64,000 nt of DNA from an uncultured Clostridia bacterium (GTDB lineage Bacteria > Bacillota > Clostridia > Christensenellales > Aristaeellaceae). Each line of letters opens with the position of its first letter. Within the stretch, counting starts at the first letter, position 1. The stretch lies in assembly GCA_934663595.1 (NCBI GenBank), contig CAKUKM010000006.1, positions 1-64,000 on the forward strand, read 5' to 3'. Below are positions 24,316 to 32,917 of this stretch, one piece after another. The translations under genes and the position numbers were made by a program. The notes under the pieces were generated by a model. It had not been told where the DNA came from. It searched no databases and worked only from the letters and a program-made list of their open reading frames with translations.

Positions 24316-25281
24316 TTATTTTGCGCTGAAGGCGCAGGTTTCGGTCTGGAAGGTGCCGATTGAATTGCCGAAGGAATCGCTGAGAAGCAGAATGTGGTCG
24401 TCCGAAAGCGAATACTGCATCGCCGCATGCAGCGGCGCGAGCTTTTCGGAATTGCAGACCACCTCGCCGTAAGCGCTGTCGAGGCTGAATTCAAAGCCCT
24501 CGATTCCGCTGGCAATGCGCTCTGCGTCCGTCATGCCGAAATACTGCAGCGACGCGACCTCGCCCTGATCGTCCCACGTCGGGTCGCACTGGTAATATTC
24601 GCCGTCGATGCGCACGACCGGCCACATATGGCCCTCGTCGGGATCGCCGATTGCGTTGCCGGTATAGCGCAGGCATTCGATTCCCAGCTGCTGCAGCGCG
24701 TATTCGTACAGGAAGGTATACGTATGGCAAACGCCTTTGCCGGTGGACAGCGCCTGATAGATTTCGATCTGCGGGAACAGGAATTTGTCGTCCGACATAT
24801 CCATCGCCTCGAGCCAGTCGTAATCATAATCAATGCGCGCGACCACGGCCTGATAGATCGCCAGCGCCTGCTCCAGCTCGTTCATGCCGGGCTGAATTGC
24901 GCCGTTGATGAGCTTGAGCATTTCCTCGTCCATAAACGTGACCTTCTCCGCCTGCTCGGCCTCGGAATACGCGTACTGGAAGCGCAGCTTCGTGTGCTTG
25001 GAATTGAAATCCTCCTTTTCCACCAGGAAATAGAGCGGATTGTTGGAAAGCGCGCCCAGCACGCGCAGGTTCGCGTCGTAATCATCGCTCAGACGCACCT
25101 CGTCCTCGCGCGCGAGCACCGCGTCGATCGCCTTGCGATAGTATTCCATGTCCTCATCCGTCATGTACGCGCGCACGTCCGCCTTAACGACGTAGTGGTC
25201 GATCGCGTCGAGCTCCGCAAGCGCCGGTATCGCCAGCGCCATGAGCAGCGCCGCAAGGAGCGCCAGTTTCAAAATCCGCAT
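24316..25281 (-). CDS. Secreted transglutaminase-like protein
   Basis: 321 residues with a signal peptide (MRILKLALLAALLMALAIPALA, cleavage before ELDAI). The transglutaminase core has the full triad: GKGVCHTYTFLYEYAL (Cys), EGHMWPVVRIDGEYYQ (His) and CDPTWDDQG (Asp). The wider pattern matches bacterial extracytoplasmic transglutaminase/protease-fold proteins that act on peptides or wall cross-links. The ATG at 25281 has GGAGGG 7 bp before it. It is monocistronic with a promoter at 25312-25340 and a terminator at 24262-24291. Confidence 0.83.
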   Translation of the reverse strand: MRILKLALLAALLMALAIPALAELDAIDHYVVKADVRAYMTDEDMEYYRKAIDAVLAREDEVRLSDDYDANLRVLGALSNNPLYFLVEKEDFNSKHTKLRFQYAYSEAEQAEKVTFMDEEMLKLINGAIQPGMNELEQALAIYQAVVARIDYDYDWLEAMDMSDDKFLFPQIEIYQALSTGKGVCHTYTFLYEYALQQLGIECLRYTGNAIGDPDEGHMWPVVRIDGEYYQCDPTWDDQGEVASLQYFGMTDAERIASGIEGFEFSLDSAYGEVVCNSEKLAPLHAAMQYSLSDDHILLLSDSFGNSIGTFQTETCAFSAK

Positions 25282-25311
25282 TTTCTTCCCTCCCGCCATG
25301 TTTTCCCTTCT

Positions 25312-25340
25312 ATTATAATCGCTTCCCGCGCGGCTGTAAA
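25312..25340 (-). promoter_or_regulatory. Sigma-A promoter of the secreted transglutaminase gene
   Basis: Minus strand TTTACA, 17 bp, TATAAT, the same -35 and -10 boxes as the opp promoter. Confidence 0.8.
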
Positions 25341-25472
25341 GCCCCGCCAAATTGCTGCGTTTATATTGTTCATCTTCGTTTGACAGTTTCTTTTGTATTT
25401 GAGTATTTTGCTCTTCAATTCACTCATTTTTAAGCATTTTTGATACAGTTACTCTTTTGAACGTAAAATCTA

Positions 25473-25502
25473 TTGACATTTCACCCATTCAAGGCTTATA
25501 AT
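25473..25502 (+). promoter_or_regulatory. Sigma-A promoter of the second ABC operon
   Basis: TTGACA, 18 bp, TATAAT, 56 bp before the first gene. Confidence 0.8.
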
Positions 25503-25557
25503 GAGGTCAACGGGCGCAAGGCAAAGCGCCGCCGCAAATTCGGGATGGGGTGAAAGG

Positions 25558-26406
25558 ATGTCTCTGATCAATGCGATGAAGCCCAAGAGCGTCGTGCGCT
25601 CGCTGGGCAAAAAGCGCGCGAGCGGAATCCTGATTCTGCTTGCGTTCATGCTCTTCTTTTACGGGCCTCTGCTGTATATGTTCACGCTCGCGTTTGCGAA
25701 CACCTATAATTTCCCGTCGATTCTCCCCACGGAATTCGGCTTTCACTGGTGGAAATACGTGCTGAATCAGCCGACGGTGGTCGAGGCGATTGTGAACTCG
25801 TTCCTGTTCGCATTCGCGTCCACGATTCTGGCGCTGATCATCTGCATTCCGGCGGCCTACGTGCTGGCGCGGTTCAAATTCCGCGGCCGCAAGTTCATCA
25901 TGCTGCTGTTCCTGATCGGCAACGCGTTTCCGAAAATCGGCATGTACACCTCGATCGGCATCATCTATTATAAGATCGGCCTGATGGGCACGTTCCTGGG
26001 CGTGCTGCTCATTCACATGCTGGGCACGATGATGCAGATGATCTGGCTGCCGGCCGGCGCGTTCAGAAGCGTTCCGCGGCACCAGGAAGAAGCCGCGCGC
26101 GACGCGGGCGCAGGCCCGATTCGCACGTTCTTCCATGTCACGCTCCCGATCGCCTGGCCGGGCATTGCGGTGGCCGCGATGTACGCGTTCATCGGCTCCC
26201 TCGGCGAAAGCGTGGGCACGCTGATGGTGGGTCTGCCGAACTTCCGCACGATGATGACCGAGATGTACGGCGTTATCCTCGACTTCCCGGCCACGGCGGG
26301 CGCGGTGTTCGCGCTGATCATCGTGATTCCGAATTTGGTTCTTCTGATTCTGATGCGCAAATACATCGGCGCCGATACGCTCGCGAAGGGCTTCAAGATG
26401 GGCTGA
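25558..26406 (+). CDS. ABC transporter permease (PotC/ThiP-like)
   Basis: 282 residues, six membrane segments. EAA loop HQEEAARDAGAGPIRTFFHV. Belongs to the iron/polyamine/thiamine/phosphonate group of importers and pairs with the permease at 28686-29555. The ATG at 25558 has GGGGTGAAAGG just upstream; an in-frame ATG at 25501 falls inside the promoter and is excluded. First gene of a four-gene operon. Confidence 0.88.
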   Translation: MSLINAMKPKSVVRSLGKKRASGILILLAFMLFFYGPLLYMFTLAFANTYNFPSILPTEFGFHWWKYVLNQPTVVEAIVNSFLFAFASTILALIICIPAAYVLARFKFRGRKFIMLLFLIGNAFPKIGMYTSIGIIYYKIGLMGTFLGVLLIHMLGTMMQMIWLPAGAFRSVPRHQEEAARDAGAGPIRTFFHVTLPIAWPGIAVAAMYAFIGSLGESVGTLMVGLPNFRTMMTEMYGVILDFPATAGAVFALIIVIPNLVLLILMRKYIGADTLAKGFKMG

Positions 26407-26446
26407 TGCTTCGGATACGAAACAAGATTTGAGGGAGGAACGCACC

Positions 26447-27415
26447 TTGGCAAACGCAAAACTTGAAATCGTCAATATGACGAAGCTCTATCCCAACGGC
26501 GACGGCGTTAAGAACGTCAACATTTCGGTATCCGAGGGCGAGCTGGTCACGCTGCTCGGCCCGTCCGGCTGCGGCAAAACCACCATTCTGCGCACGATCG
26601 GCGGATTCATCGATCTGAACGAGGGCGACATTCTGATCAACGGCAAGTCCATCATCGCGCTGCCGCCGGAGAAGCGCCCGACCGCGATGGTGTTCCAGAG
26701 CTACAACCTCTGGCCGCACATGACCGTTTACGACAACATGGAATTCGGCCTGAAGCTGCGCAAGGTGCCGCGCGCCGAGCGCCGCGAGCGCATTATGCAG
26801 ATGCTGGAGCTGATCAAAATGCCCGGCACCGAGAAAAAGTATCCCGGCCAGATGTCCGGCGGTCAGCAGCAGCGCATCGCCATCGCGCGCAGCCTGCTTC
26901 TCAGGCCCGAGGTTCTGCTGCTGGACGAGCCGTTCTCCGCGCTGGACGCGAAGATTCGCCAGCAGATGCGCGAGGAACTGCGCAAAATCCAGACCGATCT
27001 GAACATCACCGTCGTATTCGTTACCCACGATCAGGAAGAGGCGATGGCGCTGTCCGACCGCGTAATCGTCATGAACAAGGGCACGATCGAGCAGGTCGGT
27101 TCGCCCAGCGAGATCTACGATCGCCCGACCAGCCGCTATGTCGCGGACTTCATCGGCGAAATGAATTTCCTGAAGCTCGAGGGCGGCAAGACGCTGGCGG
27201 TGCGCCCGGAGAACGTGCACGTCCGGCCCGGCGCCGGCGGCGAGCTCGACGGCTACGTCCGCACGGTCATGATGCTCGGCCACTACGTCGAAATGACAAT
27301 GGACACCGACTACGGCATCGTGAAGACGTTTATTTCGGACGAGGAATCCAAGGCGTATCACCGCGGCGATCCGGTGGCGATGACGTTCGCCCGCTCGCAC
27401 GAATACGAGAGCTGA
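26447..27415 (+). CDS. ABC transporter ATP-binding protein (PotA/FbpC type)
   Basis: 322 residues. Walker A GPSGCGKTT, Q-loop MVFQSYNLWPHM, signature MSGGQQQRIAIAR, Walker B LLLDEPFSALD and H-loop FVTHDQEEAMALSD, followed by a C-terminal TOBE-like domain (TLAVRPENVHVRPG). It powers the importer. The start is TTG at 26447: GGGAGGAA lies 6 bp upstream, while the alternative TTG at 26429 has none. Confidence 0.92.
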   Translation: MANAKLEIVNMTKLYPNGDGVKNVNISVSEGELVTLLGPSGCGKTTILRTIGGFIDLNEGDILINGKSIIALPPEKRPTAMVFQSYNLWPHMTVYDNMEFGLKLRKVPRAERRERIMQMLELIKMPGTEKKYPGQMSGGQQQRIAIARSLLLRPEVLLLDEPFSALDAKIRQQMREELRKIQTDLNITVVFVTHDQEEAMALSDRVIVMNKGTIEQVGSPSEIYDRPTSRYVADFIGEMNFLKLEGGKTLAVRPENVHVRPGAGGELDGYVRTVMMLGHYVEMTMDTDYGIVKTFISDEESKAYHRGDPVAMTFARSHEYES

Positions 27416-27468
27416 AACGCGAATTTATGACCGCACGCGGTCTAAATAAATAATAGGAGGCAATCATC

Positions 27469-28608
27469 ATGAAGAAGTTCCTGTCTATCCTTCTGGCGGC
27501 TCTGATGATTCTCGGCTGCGCGAGCTTCGCGTTCGCGGAAGAGAAGCAGACCGTAACGATCTGGACCAGCGGCTCGCAGAACGTCGGCGACCTGTTCACC
27601 GCGCTGTGCGAGGCCTACAACGCCCGCCCTGAATCCAAATTCACGGCCACGACCCAGTTCATCCTGTCCGGCACCGGCGACGAGGGCCTGTCCTCGCGCA
27701 TCGCGTCCGCTTATCTGACCAACCAGACGAACACCTCCTTCGACCTGATCGCCGACAACACCTCCAGCTTCCAGGGCTATGTGGACGAGGCGCAGTCCGA
27801 GGATCTGTTCATCGAGCTGGACACCTCGAAGATCGCCGGCTACGAAAATCTGACCGTGACCCCCGCGATCTTCCCGACCAAGCTGGTGCCCTATCGCTGC
27901 ACCACCGTCGTGTTCGCGTATGATTCCGATCGCATTCCGGCGGAAGAGCTGCCCCACACCTGGGACGAGCTCGCCGCGTGGATCGAGGCGCATCCGGGCC
28001 GCTTCGCGTACAACGAGCCGGATACCGGCGGCGCCGGCAGCTCCTTCGTGCAGTCCGCGGTCTATCGCTTCATCGAAGATCCGGCCGCGAAGACCAGCAA
28101 CGATGAAAAGTGGGCGGAATACTGGGGTCCCGGCCTTGAGTGGCTGGTGAAGATCCATCCGTTCCTGTACACCTCCGGCGGCAACGTGCTGTATCCGAAC
28201 AAGAACCAGGGCACGCTCGACCTGCTGATCAACCACGAGGTTGACATGATCCCCGCGTGGGCGGATCAGATTCTGACCAACGTCAGCAACGGAACGCTTC
28301 CGGAGACCACCCGCATGTATCAGCTGGACGACGCTCCGCTGACCGGCAGCGACGTTTCCTTCGGCATTCCGTCCATCGGCTCGAATGAAGAGGGCGCGTA
28401 CGATTTCATCTCCTTCGTCATCAGCCCCGAAGGCCAGAAGATCTGCCTGGAAAACATGAAGGCGATCCCGGTCATCGATCCGAACACCATCGATTCCGAT
28501 CAGAAGGATCTGGTAGCCTCTCTGGGCAACTACAACTTCATCTCCATCGGCAATCTGTGGAAGGAAAACCTCTATCAGCGCTGGATGGAAGAGATCCTGC
28601 CGCTGTAA
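27469..28608 (+). CDS. ABC transporter solute-binding protein
   Basis: 379 residues. Signal peptide MKKFLSILLAALMILGCASFAFA with cleavage before EEKQT; the Cys is not in a good lipobox, the same pattern as the sugar-binding protein at 15796. Mature protein has the binding-protein fold (VTIWTSGSQNVGDLFTALCE; PTKLVPYRCTTVVFAYDSDR). The family binds Fe3+, thiamine, polyamine, 2-aminoethylphosphonate or similar; no ligand-specific Tyr pair is recognised, so the substrate is open. Strong AGGAGG site. Confidence 0.88.
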   Translation: MKKFLSILLAALMILGCASFAFAEEKQTVTIWTSGSQNVGDLFTALCEAYNARPESKFTATTQFILSGTGDEGLSSRIASAYLTNQTNTSFDLIADNTSSFQGYVDEAQSEDLFIELDTSKIAGYENLTVTPAIFPTKLVPYRCTTVVFAYDSDRIPAEELPHTWDELAAWIEAHPGRFAYNEPDTGGAGSSFVQSAVYRFIEDPAAKTSNDEKWAEYWGPGLEWLVKIHPFLYTSGGNVLYPNKNQGTLDLLINHEVDMIPAWADQILTNVSNGTLPETTRMYQLDDAPLTGSDVSFGIPSIGSNEEGAYDFISFVISPEGQKICLENMKAIPVIDPNTIDSDQKDLVASLGNYNFISIGNLWKENLYQRWMEEILPL

Positions 28609-28685
28609 ATCCACCGACATTTCCCCGGAGCATCCCCCTCGGATGCTCCGGGAGGACAAATCATCCGTGAAAGGAAGCGTAGAAC

Positions 28686-29555
28686 ATGCTTGCCCGAAAG
28701 AGTAAGTGGAAAACCGGTCTGATTATTGTGGGGATGCTCGCTCCTGCGCTTCTCATCGCCGTGGGTATCGTCATCTACCCGATCATCAATACGATCATCA
28801 AGAGCTTCCTGGACAGCAAGACGGGCGAATTCACCTTTGCGAATTACTCGTATCTGTTCACCAACAAGCTCGCCCGCGCGCACGTGTGGTACACGTTCTG
28901 GATCACGTGTCTTACGGTGCTCTTCGCGATTGCAATCAGCTATCTGCTGGCGCTGTATCTGCGCTTTTCAAACAGCAAGATCGCGAAATTCATCGGAACG
29001 CTGTATCTGCTGCCGCGCTTTATCCCGAGCCTCGTGGCGGTTTACGCGATGAAAATCGTGATCAGCGATTCGGGTCTTCTGAACCGACTTTCGCTGCTGC
29101 TGCCTGAATCGAGCTTCCTGTACGATTTCAAGCCCGGCCTGCTGTACAACGCGAAGGGCATTATCCTGATGAACCTCTGGTTCAACATTCCCTTCGCCAC
29201 CATGATCATCACCGCTGCGCTGTCCGGCATATCGACGTCGATCGTCGAAAGCGCGCGCGACGTGGGCGCGGGCAAGCTGCGCATCTTCTTTAAGATGATT
29301 CTGCCGCTGTCGATCGGCGACGTCATGATCGCCGCGACGTTCGTGTTCATGAGCAACATTTCCTCGTTCACGACGCCTTACCTGATCGGCGCGAATCACC
29401 CGATGATGCTCGGCGTGTATCTGAGAAAGCAATTCTCCAGCCGGAATTACGAGCTTGCCGCCGCAATCTCCGTGCTGATCTTCCTGTTCTCGTCCGTTTC
29501 CGCAATCGTGTACATCTACACGAACCTGAAGGAAAAGGCCTGGGAGAAAAATTAA
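28686..29555 (+). CDS. ABC transporter permease (PotB-like)
   Basis: 289 residues, six membrane segments, EAA loop IVESARDVGAGKLRIFFKMI. Partner of the first permease of this operon. GAAAGG lies 10 bp before ATG. Having the two permease genes at opposite ends of the operon is unusual. Transcription ends in the long-stem structure at 29561-29651. Confidence 0.9.
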   Translation: MLARKSKWKTGLIIVGMLAPALLIAVGIVIYPIINTIIKSFLDSKTGEFTFANYSYLFTNKLARAHVWYTFWITCLTVLFAIAISYLLALYLRFSNSKIAKFIGTLYLLPRFIPSLVAVYAMKIVISDSGLLNRLSLLLPESSFLYDFKPGLLYNAKGIILMNLWFNIPFATMIITAALSGISTSIVESARDVGAGKLRIFFKMILPLSIGDVMIAATFVFMSNISSFTTPYLIGANHPMMLGVYLRKQFSSRNYELAAAISVLIFLFSSVSAIVYIYTNLKEKAWEKN

Positions 29556-29560
29556 AAGCC

Positions 29561-29651
29561 AAACCGCGACGGAATTCTGAAGCGACTCCAAAAGTTAGGC
29601 CATGCGGTATGCCGTCTAACAAATGGGGCGCAGCTCATCCCGTCGCGGTTT
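29561..29651 (+). terminator. Long-stem, multi-branched terminator-like RNA
   Basis: A perfect 12-bp closing stem AAACCGCGACGG (29561-29572) / CCGTCGCGGTTT (29640-29651) followed by TTTT encloses 67 nt. Inside are GTTAG/CTAAC with an inner hairpin (29594-29620) and GGG...CCC (29625-29641), giving a three-way junction. It starts 5 bp after the permease stop. It could be a terminator with an insertion or a structured 3'-UTR RNA. I do not recognise a riboswitch. Confidence 0.6.
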
Positions 29652-29667
29652 TTTCCTACCTATATAA

Positions 29668-29707
29668 AACCCCGCCCGACGCTCGCAAACGGCCGCCGGG
29701 CGGGGTT
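29668..29707 (-). terminator. Terminator of the acetyltransferase operon
   Basis: AACCCCGCCCG (29668-29678) / CGGGCGGGGTT (29697-29707), read on the minus strand with TTTTATAT following. Confidence 0.75.
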
Positions 29708-29710
29708 CCT

Positions 29711-30328
29711 TCAATGCAGATCCTCAAACAGGTTTTGAATCGCGTCCTTTTCCGTGATCGGGCGAATCACGCGCGCGGGCACGCCCGCCGCAAACGACCG
29801 CGCCGGAATATCGCGCGTCACCACGCTGCCCGCGCCGATCACGCAGCCCTCGCCGATCGTCACGCCCGGGCAGACCACCACGTTCGCGCCGAACCAGCAA
29901 TCGCTTCCGATCGTCACCGGCTTTGCATAGCACAGAAAGCGCGTTTCGCCGTCCGAGCACCGGATGCCGCGCCGTTCCTCCGGCAGCATCGGGTGCAGCG
30001 GCGTAACGATCGTGACGTTCGGACCGAAGCTGCAATCATCGCCAATCGTCACGCGCGCGTCGTCCTGAACGGTGAAATTGAAATTCATGAAGCATCGCGC
30101 GCCGACCGTCGTGTGGCAGCCATAGTGAAAGCGAATCGGGCCGAGCATGAACGTGCCCTCGCCGATATCGCCCAGCAGCTCGCGCAGAATCTCCGCGCGC
30201 CGCGGATCTTCCTCATAAAGGCCGCTGAATTCCTGGCTCAGCCGGTGCGCCTTGAGCTTTTTCTCCACCAGCTCCGGTACCTCCGAGGCAAAGAGCTTTC
30301 CCGCAAAAATCCGTTCCTCTTCCGTCAT
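29711..30328 (-). CDS. Maltose/galactoside O-acetyltransferase-like enzyme
   Basis: 205 residues, left-handed beta-helix acyltransferase of the LacA/Maa group, transferring acetyl from acetyl-CoA to a sugar. N-terminal helical domain (MTEEERIFAGKLF), then hexapeptide repeats (VTIGSDCWFGANVVVCPGVTI) with the catalytic His probably in PLHPML. The gene is the last of a three-gene operon, 6 bp after the PfkB kinase gene, with GAGG 4 bp before ATG. Acetylation of excess sugar is a usual proposal for this family. Confidence 0.9.
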   Translation of the reverse strand: MTEEERIFAGKLFASEVPELVEKKLKAHRLSQEFSGLYEEDPRRAEILRELLGDIGEGTFMLGPIRFHYGCHTTVGARCFMNFNFTVQDDARVTIGDDCSFGPNVTIVTPLHPMLPEERRGIRCSDGETRFLCYAKPVTIGSDCWFGANVVVCPGVTIGEGCVIGAGSVVTRDIPARSFAAGVPARVIRPITEKDAIQNLFEDLH

Positions 30329-30334
30329 AGCGCC

Positions 30335-31213
30335 TCAATAGAATTTGCGAATGTATTCGCGCACGTCGTCCTCCGTGCCCATGAACGGGCCGGGGGTTTC
30401 CATCTTCAGCGAAACCAGCGCCGCCGCGTACTGGAGCGATTCCTCGATGCCGCAATGCAGGCGCTTCGCGAGATAGCCGGCGAACGTCGTATCGCCGCGC
30501 CCGGTGCGCCCGGTGAGATTCCGCGGCTTCAGCGGGCACGCGTAGACCTGTTTGCCATCGTAAATGATCGCCTCGGTGTTGTGCGTGATCATGATTTCCT
30601 GCGCGCCCCAATCATAGAGCATCTTCGCCGCCTCGCGCCGGTCGGTCAGGCCCGTCAGGATCTCGGCCTCGGCCGCGTCGGTCTTCAAAAAGCGAATCTT
30701 CGGCAGGTATTCCTTCTTCAGCTCCCAATCGCGGAACAGCATCTCGCCGCCCTCGTCGCGGCGCAGCAGGCACTGCACGTCCACCGCGCACATGCCGCGC
30801 TTCGAGGTCGCCTCGATCACATCCTCGCCGATATCGCCCACCATCAGGCCCGCGATGTGGTAAATCGATGCGCCGTCCGCGGGCAGATCCTCGGGGCGAT
30901 AGGGATCGATGTGGCTGATCGCCTTGCAGATGCGCTTTTCGCGATCGGCGGTCAGATACGTGTTCGAAATCGAGGTGCAGTTCGCGCTGTCCACCGGGAA
31001 CACCTTAATGTTCGGCTTGCGCTCGAATTCCTTCACCGGATCGGCCACCGCGCGATTGCCCTTCGCCAGCACCGCGACCTTCGCGCCCGACGCGTCCGCC
31101 GCAAAGCCGGAGCACAGCACCGCGCCGCCGATCACGCGCTCGGTTCTGCCGCCGAAATCGGTATTGATATCCAGCGACAGCTGGCCGATGATCATGATAT
31201 CGTATGCGTTCAT
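30335..31213 (-). CDS. PfkB-family carbohydrate kinase
   Basis: 292 residues, ribokinase fold. Catalytic motif TGRGDTTFAGYL contains the catalytic Asp (the more common form is GAGD); N-terminal GQLSLDINTDFGG binds substrate. Phosphorylates a sugar or nucleoside; the exact substrate is unclear. Sits between a glycerophosphodiesterase gene (12 bp) and the acetyltransferase (6 bp), which suggests a small sugar- or polyol-scavenging operon. GGGGGAGAA precedes ATG. Confidence 0.88.
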   Translation of the reverse strand: MNAYDIMIIGQLSLDINTDFGGRTERVIGGAVLCSGFAADASGAKVAVLAKGNRAVADPVKEFERKPNIKVFPVDSANCTSISNTYLTADREKRICKAISHIDPYRPEDLPADGASIYHIAGLMVGDIGEDVIEATSKRGMCAVDVQCLLRRDEGGEMLFRDWELKKEYLPKIRFLKTDAAEAEILTGLTDRREAAKMLYDWGAQEIMITHNTEAIIYDGKQVYACPLKPRNLTGRTGRGDTTFAGYLAKRLHCGIEESLQYAAALVSLKMETPGPFMGTEDDVREYIRKFY

Positions 31214-31225
31214 GGATTCTCCCCC

Positions 31226-31957
31226 TTATTGAATTTCCGCGCGCACATTCATCGCCGTGCGCACGTTCAAAGTCGTCATGCTGAGCAAATCCTCGTTCAG
31301 AAGCCGGCGCATATCCGCCTCTTCATTCACCGTCCACAGCGAAAGCTCCGCGCCGCACGCCCGGAAGCGCGCGATGTGCTCGTGCGTCAGATCCTTAAAC
31401 GGCAGATTGATCGCCGCCGCGCCCACGCTCTTCGCCGCCGCGACGATTTCGGGAATCCGCGCGTCCATGATTTCGACATTGCGCTCGCGCAGAAAGCTCC
31501 ACGGCGAACGCAGAATTTGCGCGAAATCCGGCGCCGCGCCGCAATAGAAATACTTGCCGATTTCCTCTCCGTTCAGGAAAATCCGGGCCTTGCGCGCAAT
31601 CTCCGGGTCCGCCGCCAGCAGATCGCACGAAACCGAGCCGGAGAAGATCAGCCGGCCATCCGTCAGGCCGAATTTTTCCGCCAGCTCCAGCACCGGATAC
31701 AGCACGCGCGGCGCCTTCAAATCGCAATTGATGTTGATTCCCGCGTCCGCGACGCGCGCAAACGCGTGCTCGAGCGTCTCCGCGCCGGAATAATCCTCGC
31801 GCCGGTCGTGCGACAGCCGCAGCACGCCCGCCGCATCGATCTGTACGTCGACCTCCACGCATTCCGCGCCCAGCGCGATGCCGCGCTCGATTGATTCAAA
31901 CGAATCGCGCATCGTGCCCTCGCAGCCCGAATGCGCCGTAATCGCCGTGTTTTTCAT
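31226..31957 (-). CDS. Glycerophosphodiester phosphodiesterase family protein
   Basis: 243 residues, cytosolic GDPD TIM barrel. Catalytic N-terminus AHSGCEGTMRDSFESI (HSG in place of the usual HRG), ECVEVDVQ metal ligands and LSHD. It hydrolyses glycerophosphodiesters to glycerol 3-phosphate and an alcohol. The ATG at 31957 follows AAAGGGG by about 11 bp; an in-frame extension to 32035 covers the promoter. First gene of the operon with the PfkB kinase and acetyltransferase. The HRG to HSG change may alter activity. Confidence 0.82.
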   Translation of the reverse strand: MKNTAITAHSGCEGTMRDSFESIERGIALGAECVEVDVQIDAAGVLRLSHDRREDYSGAETLEHAFARVADAGININCDLKAPRVLYPVLELAEKFGLTDGRLIFSGSVSCDLLAADPEIARKARIFLNGEEIGKYFYCGAAPDFAQILRSPWSFLRERNVEIMDARIPEIVAAAKSVGAAAINLPFKDLTHEHIARFRACGAELSLWTVNEEADMRRLLNEDLLSMTTLNVRTAMNVRAEIQ

Positions 31958-32006
31958 TGAAAATTTCGCCCCTTTGGTTCGCCGATTTGGTCTGTTTCCG
32001 ATTATA

Positions 32007-32035
32007 AATGTAATCGTTTCAAGCGCTTTTGTCAA
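32007..32035 (-). promoter_or_regulatory. Promoter with candidate LacI/CcpA-type operator
   Basis: Minus strand TTGACA, 17 bp, TACATT; a TATAAT lies 6 bp further but the spacing is too long for the same -35. The spacer holds AAAGCGCTTGAAA around the AAGCGCTT palindrome (32021-32028), resembling a cre or LacI-family operator. Confidence 0.5.
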
Positions 32036-32123
32036 GCGTTCCGGACATTATGCCCAAAATCCGCGGAGAGTGGGTTTTTTCCGTTCTTCGCGCCCATCCG
32101 CGCAAGGATTTACGCAAAAGGGC

Positions 32124-32153
32124 TTGACAATCGGCGTTCACGAGTGCTAAACT
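32124..32153 (+). promoter_or_regulatory. Sigma-A promoter of mntP
   Basis: TTGACA, 18 bp, TAAACT, placing the transcription start at about 32160, at the beginning of the riboswitch. Confidence 0.7.
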
Positions 32154-32164
32154 GTTAAAAACAA

Positions 32165-32260
32165 AATACCCCGTGAGGGAGTAGTTTGCGCTTTCGCGTG
32201 GCTGGTCAACATACTGATTCATGGAATCTGGCCTGCCTTAAATAACGAGACTCATGTGTC
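32165..32260 (+). promoter_or_regulatory. yybP-ykoY (Mn2+) riboswitch
   Basis: The RNA has the conserved yybP-ykoY pieces in order: stem P1 CGTGAG (32172-32177) / CTCATG (32251-32256), loop GGAGTAG (32178-32184), the GGTCAACATACTG segment (about 32205-32217) and AATAACGAGACTC (32241-32253). The class binds Mn2+ and usually turns on Mn efflux genes, exactly the gene that follows. Confidence 0.93.
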
Positions 32261-32265
32261 ATCCG

Positions 32266-32300
32266 CACCCCGGTTCGGCGCGGCTGCGCGTGGGTCTTTT
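32266..32300 (+). terminator. Riboswitch expression-platform terminator (probable)
   Basis: A GC-rich hairpin (ACCC...GCGC-GGCT-GCGC...GGGT) followed by CTTTT, directly after the aptamer and 27 bp before mntP. It would end transcription in low Mn2+. Stem quality is only moderate because of an internal bulge. Confidence 0.55.
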
Positions 32301-32326
32301 GTTATCTTGAAACGGAGGGCTTTCCC

Positions 32327-32893
32327 ATGAGTTTGATTGAAATTTTCCTGCTCGCGTTTGCGCTTTCGATGGATGCGTTCGCCGTATCGGTCTGCAAGGG
32401 TCTGGCGACGAGCAAGCTGAAGTTCAAGCAGATGTGCATCGTGGGCGCGTGGTTCGGCGGCTTTCAGGCGCTGATGCCGTCGCTGGGCTATCTGCTGGGC
32501 TCCACATTTGAAAAATACATCACGCGCTTCGACCACTGGATCGCGTTTATCCTGCTGGCGCTGCTGGGCGCGAACATGATTCGCGAGGCGCTCTCCGGCG
32601 AGGAGGAAAAGGTCGACGCGTCGTATTCCTTCAAGCCGATGCTGCTGATGGCGATTGCAACCAGCATCGACGCGCTGGCCGCGGGCATCACGCTTTCGAC
32701 GCTGCAGGTCAACATTTTCCTGGCGGCGGGATTGATCGGCTGCACGACGTTTGTGCTTTCGGCCGTGGGCGTGCGGGTCGGCAACGTGTTCGGCTCCCGC
32801 TTCAAGCGCCCGGCGGAGGCTGTGGGCGGCGTGATTCTGATTCTGCTGGGAATCAAGATTCTGCTGGAGCATCTGGGCATACTGGTATTGTAA
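32327..32893 (+). CDS. mntP: Manganese efflux pump MntP
   Basis: 188 residues, six membrane segments, exporting Mn2+ to prevent toxicity. The two internal halves carry the family Asp-containing helices: FALSMDAFAVSVCKGL and AIATSIDALAAGITL. GGAGGG lies 7 bp before ATG. Controlled by the upstream Mn2+ riboswitch. Followed 24 bp later by an acyltransferase gene that may be cotranscribed. Confidence 0.95.
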   Translation: MSLIEIFLLAFALSMDAFAVSVCKGLATSKLKFKQMCIVGAWFGGFQALMPSLGYLLGSTFEKYITRFDHWIAFILLALLGANMIREALSGEEEKVDASYSFKPMLLMAIATSIDALAAGITLSTLQVNIFLAAGLIGCTTFVLSAVGVRVGNVFGSRFKRPAEAVGGVILILLGIKILLEHLGILVL

Positions 32894-32917
32894 AACCGCG
32901 ATTGGCGAGGTGATTGA

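Noticed and set aside
29609..31894. Plus-strand open frame of about 760 codons
   Set aside because: Antisense to the acetyltransferase, PfkB and GDPD genes; no family features.
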